Shown piece after piece: positions 8,722 through 16,763 of a stretch of 64,000 nucleotides of DNA. Position 1 is the stretch's first letter. Every line of letters starts with the position of its first letter. A program made the translations under genes and the position numbers. Origin of the DNA: Mesorhizobium sp. DCY119 (GTDB taxonomy: Bacteria; Pseudomonadota; Alphaproteobacteria; Rhizobiales; Rhizobiaceae). The stretch spans positions 1,612,501 to 1,676,500 of the forward strand of contig NZ_CP031834.1 in the NCBI RefSeq assembly GCF_003590645.1, in the 5' to 3' direction. The notes beneath the pieces are model-generated. The model had not been told where the DNA came from and did no database searches. It saw nothing but the letters and a program-made list of their open reading frames with translations.

Positions 8722-9180
8722 ATGTCCAAGCAAGGTTCGAACCGAGCCAAATTCGGAATGCATATACTGGCCGTGGCCAGGCTGTGGCGGCGCGCGGCCG
8801 ATCAGGCGCTGGACGATTGCGGACTTTCTCACGCTACCGCCATGCCTTTGCTGACGCTGTCGCGGCTCGGCGATAATCTCCGCCAGGGGGTCATTGCCGA
8901 CCAGCTCGGGCTGGAGGGACCGTCGCTGGTGCGCGTGGTCGACCTGCTGTTGGCCGAGGGGCTGGTGACGCGGGCCGAAGACCGCGCCGACCGCCGCGCG
9001 AAGATACTGACGCTGACGGAGACGGGCAGGGCGCGCGTAGACAGGATCGAGAAAATCCTTGCGCGGCTGCGTGCCGAGCTTCTGGCCGATGTCGGCGATG
9101 ACGAGCTCGACGCGGTGGTCGGCGTTCTCACGCGTCTGGAAGAAAAACTGCTCGCACGCGAAGCCGAATCCGACGCATGA
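8722..9180 (+). CDS. MarR-family transcriptional regulator
   Basis: 152 residues. The winged-helix core is visible as LRQGVIADQLGLEGPSLVRV (helix-turn-helix), followed by the wing RAEDRADRRAKILTLTETGR with the conserved DxRD-type motif. MarR proteins are dimeric repressors released by phenolic or oxidative ligands. It is followed after 34 bases by an acetyltransferase gene in the same direction, so the two may be cotranscribed. A candidate operator overlaps its start region. Confidence 0.88.
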   Translation: MSKQGSNRAKFGMHILAVARLWRRAADQALDDCGLSHATAMPLLTLSRLGDNLRQGVIADQLGLEGPSLVRVVDLLLAEGLVTRAEDRADRRAKILTLTETGRARVDRIEKILARLRAELLADVGDDELDAVVGVLTRLEEKLLAREAESDA

Positions 9181-9214
9181 TCCCCGGCCGGAAACGGTCT
9201 TGATGAGGAATGCG

Positions 9215-9769
9215 ATGGGTGCCAGCGAACGCGAGAAGATGGCGGCGGGCGAGTGGTATGTGTGCATCGATGCCGAACTCGATGCGCTGAGAACTGCAGC
9301 GCAGGAGGCGGTGTTCGAGCACAATTCGCTGCCGCCGAGGCAGCGCGGCAATATCGGCCCCGCGCTGCGGCAGCTGTTTGCGGCGGTGGGCGAAAACGCC
9401 CGCGTCGAAGCGCCGTTCTATTGCCCTTATGGCTTCAACATCTCGCTCGGCGATGGCGCGTTCATCAATGCCGGCTCGGTCATTCTCGATACCGCGCCGG
9501 TGCGCATCGGCGCCGGCACGCTGCTAGGCCCGGCGGTGCAGATCTATTGCCCGGAACATCACAAGGATGCCGGGAAACGGCGGGCCGGGCTTGAGATCGC
9601 TCGGCCGGTGACGATCGGCGAGGGCGTGTGGATCGGCGGCGGGGCGATCATCCTTGGCGGCGTGACGATCGGCGATGAAGCCATTGTCGGCGCAGGCGCG
9701 GTGGTGACGAAGGATGTGCCGGCGGGTGTTACGGTGGTGGGTAATCCGGCACGGGTGGTGCGCGGCTGA
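9215..9769 (+). CDS. Sugar O-acetyltransferase, maltose/galactoside (LacA/Maa/NodL) family
   Basis: 184 residues, the standard length for Maa/LacA. The N-terminal Mac domain (MAAGEWYVCIDAELDALR) is followed by left-handed beta-helix hexapeptide repeats. These include FINAGSVILDTAPVRIGAG and the C-terminal VWIGGGAIILGGVTIGDEA, ending GAVVTKDVPAGVTVVGNPA. The catalytic His lies in YCPEHHKDAGKR. It transfers acetyl from acetyl-CoA to a sugar. The start was chosen at 9215 behind GAGGA (9205-9209); an ATG at 9203 is also in frame. The exact sugar is unknown. Confidence 0.88.
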   Translation: MGASEREKMAAGEWYVCIDAELDALRTAAQEAVFEHNSLPPRQRGNIGPALRQLFAAVGENARVEAPFYCPYGFNISLGDGAFINAGSVILDTAPVRIGAGTLLGPAVQIYCPEHHKDAGKRRAGLEIARPVTIGEGVWIGGGAIILGGVTIGDEAIVGAGAVVTKDVPAGVTVVGNPARVVRG

Positions 9770-9776
9770 GGCCGCG

Positions 9777-10760
9777 TCATGCCACTGCTTCGAAGCGCTT
9801 CGAGAATTCCCGGCGATATTGGGCCGGCGAGGTTTTCAGCCTTGCGGCGAAATGCTGGCGCAGGGATGTGGCGCTGCCGAAACCCGCCTCAAAAGCGATT
9901 GCGTCGATGGATTTCTCCGTCGATTCCAGAAGACGCTGCGCCAGCGTCACGCGCTGGTCGGTCAGCCAGTCGCCGAAGCTCGTGCCGACCGTTTTCTGGA
10001 ACCTGCGGGTGAAAGTCCGGCGGGTGAGGCCGGCGTCGTCGGCAACGCGGTCCAGGCTGTGGGCTCGGTCGAGGCTCGCGCGAACGTCGTCCAGTGCCTG
10101 CATGAAGCGATCGGTGGCCGGTGCCTTGGCCACGGGCTTTTCGATGAATTGCGCCTGGCCGCCCTGGCGGTGCGGCGAAAGCACGATGCGCCGGGCGAGC
10201 CGCAGGGTCGCTTCAGCGCCGTAGCGGGCGCGCATGATGTGCAGGCAGCAATCCAGTCCGGCAGCCACGCCTGCCGAGGTGACGACATCGCCATTGTCGA
10301 CATAGAGCACTTCCGGATCGACAACGACATCCGGGTAGAGCGCGGCAAGCTGTTCGGCATAGGCCCAATGCGTCGTTGCGCGCTTGCCCGACAAAAGCCC
10401 TGCCGCCGCCACCGCGAAAGTGCCGAGGCAGAGCCCGACGATGAGCGCGCCGCGCGCATGGGCAGCGCGCAGGGCGTCGATGAACGGCTGGGGCACCGGG
10501 GCGTTCAGATCCTTCCAGCTCGGCACGATGACGATATCGGCTCTGTCGAGCCCTTCCAGCCCATGCGGGGTGACAAGCGTCATGCCTGCGCCGGTGTGTA
10601 GTGGACCGGGCTCGATGGCGCAGACGCGGAAATCGAAGCGGGGCAGGCCGAGAGCGGTCTGGTCCTCGCCGAAGACCAGACAGGGCACCGAGAGATGGAA
10701 CGGGCTGATGTCGTGAAAGGCGATAGCGGCGACGACGGGCGGTTTGATGGAGGCTGTCAT
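9777..10760 (-). CDS. GlxA-family regulator: DJ-1/PfpI domain plus AraC HTH
   Basis: 327 residues. Residues about 10-180 form a class I amidotransferase-like DJ-1/PfpI domain whose nucleophile elbow is GLCLGTFAVAAAGLL. Residues about 225-320 are the AraC double helix-turn-helix (VADDAGLTRRTFTRRFQKTV and AIAFEAGFGSATSLRQHF). The start is MTASIKPPVV rather than the upstream in-frame ATG at 10838, which would extend into the divergent promoter region. Its neighbour, a cysteine hydrolase starting 125 bases away on the other strand, is the likely target; this pairing is common in proteobacteria. Confidence 0.9.
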   Translation of the reverse strand: MTASIKPPVVAAIAFHDISPFHLSVPCLVFGEDQTALGLPRFDFRVCAIEPGPLHTGAGMTLVTPHGLEGLDRADIVIVPSWKDLNAPVPQPFIDALRAAHARGALIVGLCLGTFAVAAAGLLSGKRATTHWAYAEQLAALYPDVVVDPEVLYVDNGDVVTSAGVAAGLDCCLHIMRARYGAEATLRLARRIVLSPHRQGGQAQFIEKPVAKAPATDRFMQALDDVRASLDRAHSLDRVADDAGLTRRTFTRRFQKTVGTSFGDWLTDQRVTLAQRLLESTEKSIDAIAFEAGFGSATSLRQHFAARLKTSPAQYRREFSKRFEAVA

Positions 10761-10884
10761 GCTTGTCTGACCGTGAAAGCATGGATTGTCCCAATTCTTT
10801 CGAATATTGTCAATCGGGCCAATTTTGGCCTGCGGCATCCGTGGTAATGTCGATCATCCCTTACGCAACCGAAAGGAAGAGGCC

Positions 10885-11526
10885 ATGTCCACAACCACCG
10901 CACCGCGCCGCGCACTGATCGTCGTCGACGTGCAGAACGAGTATGACCGCGGCGGCAATCTCGCCATCCAGTATCCGCCGTTCCAGGAAACGGTGCTCAA
11001 TGTTGCGAAAGCCATCGACGCGGCCACTGAGGCCGGCGTCAAGATCGTTGTCGTCAAGCAGATGGCGCCGGAAACCTCACCGGTCTTTGCCGCGGGAAGC
11101 CATGGCGGCGAACTGCATCCCGAAGTCGCGAAACGGCCGCGCGATCATTATGTGGAGAAGAAGCTGCCCAGCGCCTTCACCGACAGCGACCTCGAGGAAT
11201 GGCTGCGCGCCAATGCCATCGATACGATCACGGTGATCGGCTACATGACGCATAATTGCGACCTGTCGACCATTATCCATGCCCTGCATATGGGCTTTGC
11301 GGTCGAGTTCCTGAGCGATGCAAGCGGGTCGCTGGCGTATGCCAACAGCGCCGGCTATGCCTCGGCGGAGGAAATCCACCGCGTCATGACGGTCGTCCTG
11401 CAGTCGCGTTTCGCCGCCGTGCTGAAAACCGACGAATGGGTAGGTCATCTCAAGGCTGGCACATTGCCGGAGCGGGATAATATTCCGGCGTCGTATCAGC
11501 GGGCGCTGTCGAAGCAGGCGGCGTAG
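10885..11526 (+). CDS. Cysteine hydrolase, isochorismatase-like family
   Basis: 213 residues with the full catalytic triad of the family: Asp15 (VVDVQNEY), Lys92 or Lys93 (YVEKKLPSAF) and nucleophile Cys125 (GYMTHNCDLST). The ATG is preceded by GGAAGAGG. Members hydrolyse amides, nicotinamide or isochorismate; Cys125 favours an amidohydrolase. The substrate is not readable. The divergent GlxA-type regulator probably controls it. Confidence 0.88.
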   Translation: MSTTTAPRRALIVVDVQNEYDRGGNLAIQYPPFQETVLNVAKAIDAATEAGVKIVVVKQMAPETSPVFAAGSHGGELHPEVAKRPRDHYVEKKLPSAFTDSDLEEWLRANAIDTITVIGYMTHNCDLSTIIHALHMGFAVEFLSDASGSLAYANSAGYASAEEIHRVMTVVLQSRFAAVLKTDEWVGHLKAGTLPERDNIPASYQRALSKQAA

Positions 11527-11572
11527 GGGTTCTTTGCCTTGATGTGAACGGCAAGGCGTGTGCGTCTGAAGC

Positions 11573-11712
11573 ACCCCCACCCCTAACCCCTCCCCACAAG
11601 GGGGAGGGGGATCGGATGCGTCTTTGCAAGGCGTTGTCGATTAACGATTTTGCGCGGCATAGCGGCCGCGAAATTCCCCTCCCCCTTGTGGGGAGGGGTT
11701 AGGGGTGGGGGT
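11573..11712. repeat. Composite inverted-repeat element, type A (copy 1)
   Basis: Two arms of about 38 bases, 11573-11611 and 11675-11712, are near-perfect reverse complements (left arm begins ACCCCCACCCCTAACCCC). They are separated by about 63 bases of unrelated sequence. Each arm also contains its own small palindrome (CCCCCTTGTGGGG). The same element occurs at 22405-22543. It lies between the convergent hydrolase and fhs genes and could act as a transcription end point. Confidence 0.85.
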
Positions 11713-11758
11713 TGCTCCAATCCGCTTTGCGGATTGGAGGAGAGTGCCGGCGTCTAGT

Positions 11759-13438
11759 CTAGAACAACCCCTCGATCTGTCCCTTGTCGTTGAGGAAGAT
11801 CCTCTCCGACGACGGGGTCTTGGGCAGGCCGGGCATGGTCATCACCTCGCCGCAGATGGCGACGACGAAGCCGGCGCCGGCTGACAGGCGCACCTCGCGC
11901 ACCGGTACGGTGTGGCCGGTCGGCGCGCCGCGCAGGTTCGGGTCGGTCGAGAAGGAATATTGCGTCTTGGCCATGCATACCGGCAGCTTGCCGTAGCCGG
12001 CCTGCTCCCAGGCATGAAGCTGGTCGCGCACGGACTTGTCGGCGATCGCTTCCGAGCCGCGATAGATGCGCTGGACGATGGTGTTGATCTTGTCGAACAG
12101 GCCCATCTCTTCCGGGTAAAGCGGGGCGAACTGCGAGACACCGCTTTCGGCAAGCTGAACCACCTTGTTGGCAAGCTCTTCGATGCCGGCCGAGCCATGC
12201 GCCCAGTGCTTGCACAGGATCGCCTCCTCGCCCATGCCAGCGACATAGTCCTTCAGTGCCTGGATCTCGGCGTCGGTGTCGGAATAGAAGTGGTTGATGG
12301 CAACAACCGCCGGCACGCCGAACTGCTTGACGTTCTCGATGTGGCGGCCAAGGTTGGCGCAGCCCTTCTTCACCGCCTCGATGTTTTCGGTGCCGAGGTC
12401 TTCCTTCTTGACCCCGCCATTCATCTTCATGGCGCGCACCGTGGCGACGATGACGGCGGCTGCCGGCTTCAAGCCCGCCTTACGGCACTTGATGTCGAAG
12501 AACTTTTCCGCACCGAGATCAGCACCGAAGCCTGCTTCCGTCACGACATAGTCGGCAAGTTTCAGCGCCGTCGTTGTGGCGACGACCGAGTTGCAGCCAT
12601 GGGCGATGTTGGCAAAGGGGCCGCCATGGACGAAGGCCGGGTTGTTCTCCAGCGTCTGCACCAGATTGGGCTGCATGGCGTCCTTGAGCAGAACCGTCAT
12701 GGCGCCGTCGGCCTTGATGTCGCGGGCATAGACCGGGGTCTTGTCACGGCGATAGGCGATGATGATGTCGCCGAGGCGTTTTTCCAGATCCTTCAGGTCC
12801 TTCGCCAGGCACAGGATCGCCATGACTTCTGAAGCCACCGTGATGTCGAAGCCGGCCTCGCGCGGATAGCCGTTGGCGACGCCGCCGAGCGAGCAGATGA
12901 TTTCGCGCAAGGCGCGGTCGTTCATGTCCATGACCCGGCGCCAGGCGACGCGGCGGGTGTCGATGGCCTGCTCGTTGCCCCAGTAGATGTGGTTGTCGAT
13001 GAGCGCCGAGAGCAGGTTATGCGCGGTGGTGATGGCGTGAAAGTCGCCGGTGAAGTGGAGGTTCATATCCTCCATCGGCACGACCTGGGCATAGCCGCCG
13101 CCGGCAGCACCGCCCTTGACGCCGAAGTTGGGCCCGAGCGAGGCCTCGCGAATGCAGATGATCGCCTTCTTGCCAATCCTGTTCAAGCCATCGCCAAGGC
13201 CGACCGTCGTCGTCGTCTTGCCTTCGCCGGCCGGCGTCGGGTTGATGGCGGTGACCAGGATGAGCTTGCCATCCTTGTTGCCCTGCACCGACTGAATGAA
13301 CTCGGCCGAGACCTTGGCCTTGTCATGGCCGTAAGGCAGAAGATGCTCCGTCGGGATCCCGATCTTGCCGCCGATCTCCTGGATAACCTTCTTCTTCGCA
13401 CCGCGCGCTATCTCGATGTCGCTCTTTACGTCGGCCAT
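11759..13438 (-). CDS. fhs: Formate-tetrahydrofolate ligase
   Basis: 559 residues, the normal length. It makes 10-formyl-tetrahydrofolate from formate, THF and ATP in one-carbon metabolism. The ATP-binding loop [18 protein letters not shown] and the segment [20 protein letters not shown] are diagnostic, as is the C-terminal [18 protein letters not shown]. The start [11 protein letters not shown] follows a GAGGGAA ribosome site; a longer in-frame start at 13504 is unlikely. Monocistronic. Confidence 0.97.
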   Translation of the reverse strand: MADVKSDIEIARGAKKKVIQEIGGKIGIPTEHLLPYGHDKAKVSAEFIQSVQGNKDGKLILVTAINPTPAGEGKTTTTVGLGDGLNRIGKKAIICIREASLGPNFGVKGGAAGGGYAQVVPMEDMNLHFTGDFHAITTAHNLLSALIDNHIYWGNEQAIDTRRVAWRRVMDMNDRALREIICSLGGVANGYPREAGFDITVASEVMAILCLAKDLKDLEKRLGDIIIAYRRDKTPVYARDIKADGAMTVLLKDAMQPNLVQTLENNPAFVHGGPFANIAHGCNSVVATTTALKLADYVVTEAGFGADLGAEKFFDIKCRKAGLKPAAAVIVATVRAMKMNGGVKKEDLGTENIEAVKKGCANLGRHIENVKQFGVPAVVAINHFYSDTDAEIQALKDYVAGMGEEAILCKHWAHGSAGIEELANKVVQLAESGVSQFAPLYPEEMGLFDKINTIVQRIYRGSEAIADKSVRDQLHAWEQAGYGKLPVCMAKTQYSFSTDPNLRGAPTGHTVPVREVRLSAGAGFVVAICGEVMTMPGLPKTPSSERIFLNDKGQIEGLF

Positions 13439-13596
13439 GGACTGTTCCCTCGGGTTCGATCTGATTTGCCGGAGCTTGGTCGCCCGGCGCTTTGTCGCGT
13501 GCATAGAAGCCCGAGAGGGAAGGGGTGCGCCGTCTCAAAACAGCCGCGCAATACACGGATTGCGACAGGGCGGAGCGGTCATCGGCGAATGGTGAA

Positions 13597-13623
13597 ATCG
13601 CGACGGTTTCAGGCCGTCGCGAT
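13597..13623 (-). terminator. Hairpin downstream of the DUF2333 gene
   Basis: A perfect 10-bp stem (ATCGCGACGG / CCGTCGCGAT, 7-base loop) lies 59 bases after the stop of the minus-strand gene and before fhs. A second 8-bp palindrome (13670-13677 with 13687-13694) overlaps the stop codon. Neither has a clear U-tract, so a terminator role is tentative. Confidence 0.4.
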
Positions 13624-13681
13624 GCTCATTCCAACTGTGTCTCGGGCTATCAGCCGCTGATGTTTCACCGCTCGACCGCTA

Positions 13682-14872
13682 TTACCGGTCGAGCACCTGG
13701 CGAATCTCGACGATCTGGGAGCGGGCGCGCAGCAGATTGAAGCCCATCGTCGCCAGATGCGACGGGAAGATGAAGCTGGACTCGTTGCCGTTGGAGATTA
13801 TCCAGGGCTGCATGTTGAGCGCGTCGCGCATCTGGGTCTGCATCGTATCCCACAGCGTGGTGATGTTGCGCTCGCGGATGACCGCCGAAAAGTCCGTGCG
13901 GGTGGCGTGCAGCATCCCGTAATAGGCGTAGAGCTGGCCGTAGGCGAACCAGAAGCGGTCATCGGCGCGCGGATCGAACCAGCCGGCGTCGGAGGCCTCG
14001 AGCTGGCCGCGCAGAATGTCGGAGGTGGAGCCGATGTCGCCGGAAATGCGGTCGAGGAACTGGAGCAGGTTGTCGGCGCGCGCGTCGAAGGTCGCCTCGC
14101 ATTTCTCCAGGCTGGTATTGAAGGTGCGAAGCTTGGTGATCGCCTCGCGATAGACGCTGGGCGTCGGCCGGGTCGGGCCGCGCAGGCCGACATACCAGGC
14201 GTCCTCGTCCCAGGCGAGCGCGGTGCGTGCGTCCTGCAGGTTCTGGTCGATGCGCGAGGTGCCGCGTGCACGGCCAAGGGCGTCCACCAGCTCCGTCGTG
14301 GTGCGGCGCAGGACCTGATTGATGCCGAGCTGGAAGGCGGCCTTGTTGTCGAAGAAGGGCGTGTTGCGCCACGGCACGCCGAAGAAGCCCAGCTTCGAGG
14401 CAAGCATGGAGGAAATCCATGCGTTCCTGTTGACGTTGAAGTCGATGAGATCGGCCGAAACGGCGGCAATCTCGGAACGCTTGCAGGTTTGAGGCTGGGT
14501 CTGCGCGGTCGTCGTGCCGCTCGCGCCGCCTGTCGCGGGTTGTCCACTCTGGCCGGTGCCGGAGCTGTCCCCTGAAATCGGATCGCCGGCAACGACGTTC
14601 GTCGCCTTCGCGGTGGTGGAGGTGGCGGCTATCCGGGTCGGGTAGTCGGGATCGAAACCGTTCCACACCTGTGTGACGTAGAAGAAATAGCCGTAGAGGA
14701 AGACGATGCCGACCAGGATAAGCCCGAGCACGGCCCGCAGGATCAGCCCGCGATTGCCATACCAGCGGCCGGCCCACATGAAGGGCCACAACAGGATGCC
14801 GATGAGAAGGCCGATGCCGCGGCCGATCCATTGGAAGACCCAGGTGAAGAAGTTCACGATCGGATCAAGCAT
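13682..14872 (-). CDS. DUF2333-like inner-membrane protein
   Basis: 396 residues. One or two membrane helices lie near the N-terminus (about 15-65, including LILRAVLGLILVGIVFLYGY). A Thr/Gly/Ser-rich linker (about 85-125) and a large periplasmic domain rich in Trp and Arg (NRNAWISSMLASKLGFFGVP, ADDRFWFAYGQLYAYYGML) follow. I recognise it as resembling the DUF2333 family, whose function is unknown. The start is set behind AGGGG. It is the last gene of the minus-strand cluster beginning at 21143, 48 bases after the DUF6638-like gene, suggesting that it works with the ATPase and coiled-coil protein at the membrane. Confidence 0.7.
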   Translation of the reverse strand: MLDPIVNFFTWVFQWIGRGIGLLIGILLWPFMWAGRWYGNRGLILRAVLGLILVGIVFLYGYFFYVTQVWNGFDPDYPTRIAATSTTAKATNVVAGDPISGDSSGTGQSGQPATGGASGTTTAQTQPQTCKRSEIAAVSADLIDFNVNRNAWISSMLASKLGFFGVPWRNTPFFDNKAAFQLGINQVLRRTTTELVDALGRARGTSRIDQNLQDARTALAWDEDAWYVGLRGPTRPTPSVYREAITKLRTFNTSLEKCEATFDARADNLLQFLDRISGDIGSTSDILRGQLEASDAGWFDPRADDRFWFAYGQLYAYYGMLHATRTDFSAVIRERNITTLWDTMQTQMRDALNMQPWIISNGNESSFIFPSHLATMGFNLLRARSQIVEIRQVLDR

Positions 14873-14920
14873 CTGGTCCCCCTCGTAGCTGCAAAGCACT
14901 GGTGCCGGACGGGCGCCACA

Positions 14921-16213
14921 TCACGCCTTGTCCGACAGGCCGTAAAGTCGCGCGCGAAACGCATCCTTGTCTTTCAGATATGTGGTTTTCAAGAGGTCCA
15001 CAACATGGGATCGCCATGGCGCGGTGAAGCTCTCGTAATCCTTGTAGAAGCCCTGCTTGTTGAAAACATAGCGCGAGATGAAATCGGCCGGCACGAAATC
15101 CGAGATCAGGCGGTTGGTCAGCCAGGCGTCGGGATGGTCCGGCTTGGCGCGCACCACCAGAAAGCGGTGCAGCGGATCGACGTCATCGAGCTTGAGCTGG
15201 CCGAACTGCGCGATCTGGCGCTTGGCGGCATTGAGAAACGGGAAAGTGCCGTCGCGGTTGATCAGGTCGGCATGGCCGTGAATCCAGGTCTGGAGCCAGA
15301 CCTTGTCGGCATTGGCGAGACTGCGCTCGGGCTCTGACTGGCGGATAAGCGCCAGGATCGCCATTTCGGCGCGGTGTTCGAGATAGTTCGACGCCTCGAT
15401 CCACGAGGCGCGGGGCAGTTCGAGACGGCCCGTTGAGGCAAGGAAACGGAAGACGCGGTCGGCGTCGTTGATCGAGAGATAGCTGACCTGCCATGGCCGC
15501 GAGCGGCGGAAGCCGGGGGCTGACGGATCGCTGATAACGGTTGTCATGTCGGGATCGACAAAGACATAGAGACCGCCGAAATGGCTGGTCCAGTAGGCAT
15601 TGTGGCGGAAAATCACCTGATCCGGCACCAGTGCGTTTTCGCGGATATCGCCGGTGACTTTTGCCAGCTCCACCATGCGCTCCAGCATGGCGGTATCGCG
15701 CCAGGCGTCCGGCTCCTGCTTCAGCCGGTCGACCAGCTTGCCGAGTTCGGTCGCCTTGCCGAGCACGTCCTCGGCCGACAGGACGCGGAACTCGACCTGG
15801 TTGATGGACAGCAGGTCCTCGATGTCCTCGACCTTGGAGACCGAATCCTCGATCTCGCCGTAGATGACGTCCTTGATAGTCAGCGCGTCGATGGCGCGGG
15901 AGTTCTTGGTGAAGAACTCGTAGAGCAGCTGCGAGGTGTTGGAAAAGGCGGTGTGGACGACCGGCAGGTCGGCCTGCGCCGGGGTGAGGATGATGAAGCG
16001 GCGGTTGACCTCGTTGGGGTCGAGATAGAGCCGGTCGTCCAGTTCCTCGGCGATCTGCGGGGAAAACCCGGAGCGGTCGATCTCGAAGGATTTCAGCTTC
16101 GTCGGCTTCAGCCCGAACGCCTTCAGCGCCTTGTTGTAGCGCTCGATGAGATGCGGCTCCTCAACCGGCAGCAGGCGACCGTAGATGAGATCGTTGTCGC
16201 GGAGGAGGTCCAT
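14921..16213 (-). CDS. DUF6638-like protein of unknown function
   Basis: 430 residues, soluble, acidic, without signal peptide or membrane helices. It opens MDLLRDNDLIYGRLLPVEEP. I match it to DUF6638 from general appearance and context only; no catalytic motif is evident. It is encoded between the AAA ATPase gene (upstream, on the far side of the DUF559 cassette) and the DUF2333 gene, all on the minus strand. A longer in-frame reading to 16339 runs into the repeat at 16224-16272 and is rejected. Confidence 0.65.
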   Translation of the reverse strand: MDLLRDNDLIYGRLLPVEEPHLIERYNKALKAFGLKPTKLKSFEIDRSGFSPQIAEELDDRLYLDPNEVNRRFIILTPAQADLPVVHTAFSNTSQLLYEFFTKNSRAIDALTIKDVIYGEIEDSVSKVEDIEDLLSINQVEFRVLSAEDVLGKATELGKLVDRLKQEPDAWRDTAMLERMVELAKVTGDIRENALVPDQVIFRHNAYWTSHFGGLYVFVDPDMTTVISDPSAPGFRRSRPWQVSYLSINDADRVFRFLASTGRLELPRASWIEASNYLEHRAEMAILALIRQSEPERSLANADKVWLQTWIHGHADLINRDGTFPFLNAAKRQIAQFGQLKLDDVDPLHRFLVVRAKPDHPDAWLTNRLISDFVPADFISRYVFNKQGFYKDYESFTAPWRSHVVDLLKTTYLKDKDAFRARLYGLSDKA

Positions 16214-16223
16214 GGCGGTTATT

Positions 16224-16272
16224 CCTTCTCCCCGTTCACGGGGAGAAGGTGCCCGAAGGGCGGATGAGGGGC
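16224..16272. repeat. REP-like repeat, left copy flanking the DUF559 gene
   Basis: 49 bases, exactly the reverse complement of 16707-16755. It folds into two hairpins: CCTTCTCCCCG-TTCA-CGGGGAGAAGG and GCCCGAAGGGC. It lies 10 bases upstream of the DUF6638 start codon, so it is probably in that gene's 5' leader. Confidence 0.9.
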
Positions 16273-16283
16273 GGCACAAGCAT

Positions 16284-16700
16284 TCACGATATTTGCACTC
16301 CGGAGACGCTGGCCGGCACAAACCGCAAATCGGTAGCAACCATCTTTCTATTCAACCGGCCATCGAGTGCGGCAACAATCGTTTCAACGACCTGGCCGCG
16401 ATGTTTCAATACATCGACATGCCAAAACCGCAGAATTGACCACCCATTATTTGACATGGTTTCGTCTCTGATCCGATCTTTTAGTCTGCCCACATGTTGG
16501 CTGCCGTCCACTTCGATCACCAGATTTGCCTCTCGGCATGCAAAATCAGCAAAATATGGTCCGATCGGTAGCTGCCTTACGAATTTGTGACCGTTTAAGC
16601 GTCTGGCGCGGAGTTCGTGCCATAGTTTTTCTTCTGCTTCGTTTTCGACGCCACGAAGTTCCCTGGCTCTGGCTGTCTTTCCGGCATTACCGCCACGCAT
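16284..16700 (-). CDS. DUF559 protein, Vsr/PD-(D/E)XK nuclease-like
   Basis: 138 residues. The core matches the DUF559/very-short-patch-repair-like fold: LWHELRARRLNGHKFVRQ, then FADFACREANLVIEVDGSQH (an Asp...Glu-x-Asp arrangement consistent with a metal-binding nuclease core), then GWSILRFWHVDVLKH. Single-strand nicking is plausible but unproven. The start at 16700 is preferred; the in-frame extension to 16730 reads into the repeat. It is inserted within a minus-strand gene cluster and bounded on both sides by identical inverted repeats, which suggests a mobile or formerly mobile cassette. Confidence 0.85.
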   Translation of the reverse strand: MRGGNAGKTARARELRGVENEAEEKLWHELRARRLNGHKFVRQLPIGPYFADFACREANLVIEVDGSQHVGRLKDRIRDETMSNNGWSILRFWHVDVLKHRGQVVETIVAALDGRLNRKMVATDLRFVPASVSGVQIS

Positions 16701-16706
16701 CGCGCT

Positions 16707-16755
16707 GCCCCTCATCCGCCCTTCGGGCACCTTCTCCCCGTGAACGGGGAGAAGG
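16707..16755. repeat. REP-like repeat, right copy flanking the DUF559 gene
   Basis: A perfect 49-base inverted copy of 16224-16272, separated from it by 434 bases. It ends 9 bases from the stop codon of the AAA ATPase gene. It contains the same double hairpin. Confidence 0.9.
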
Positions 16756-16763
16756 AAGATTCC

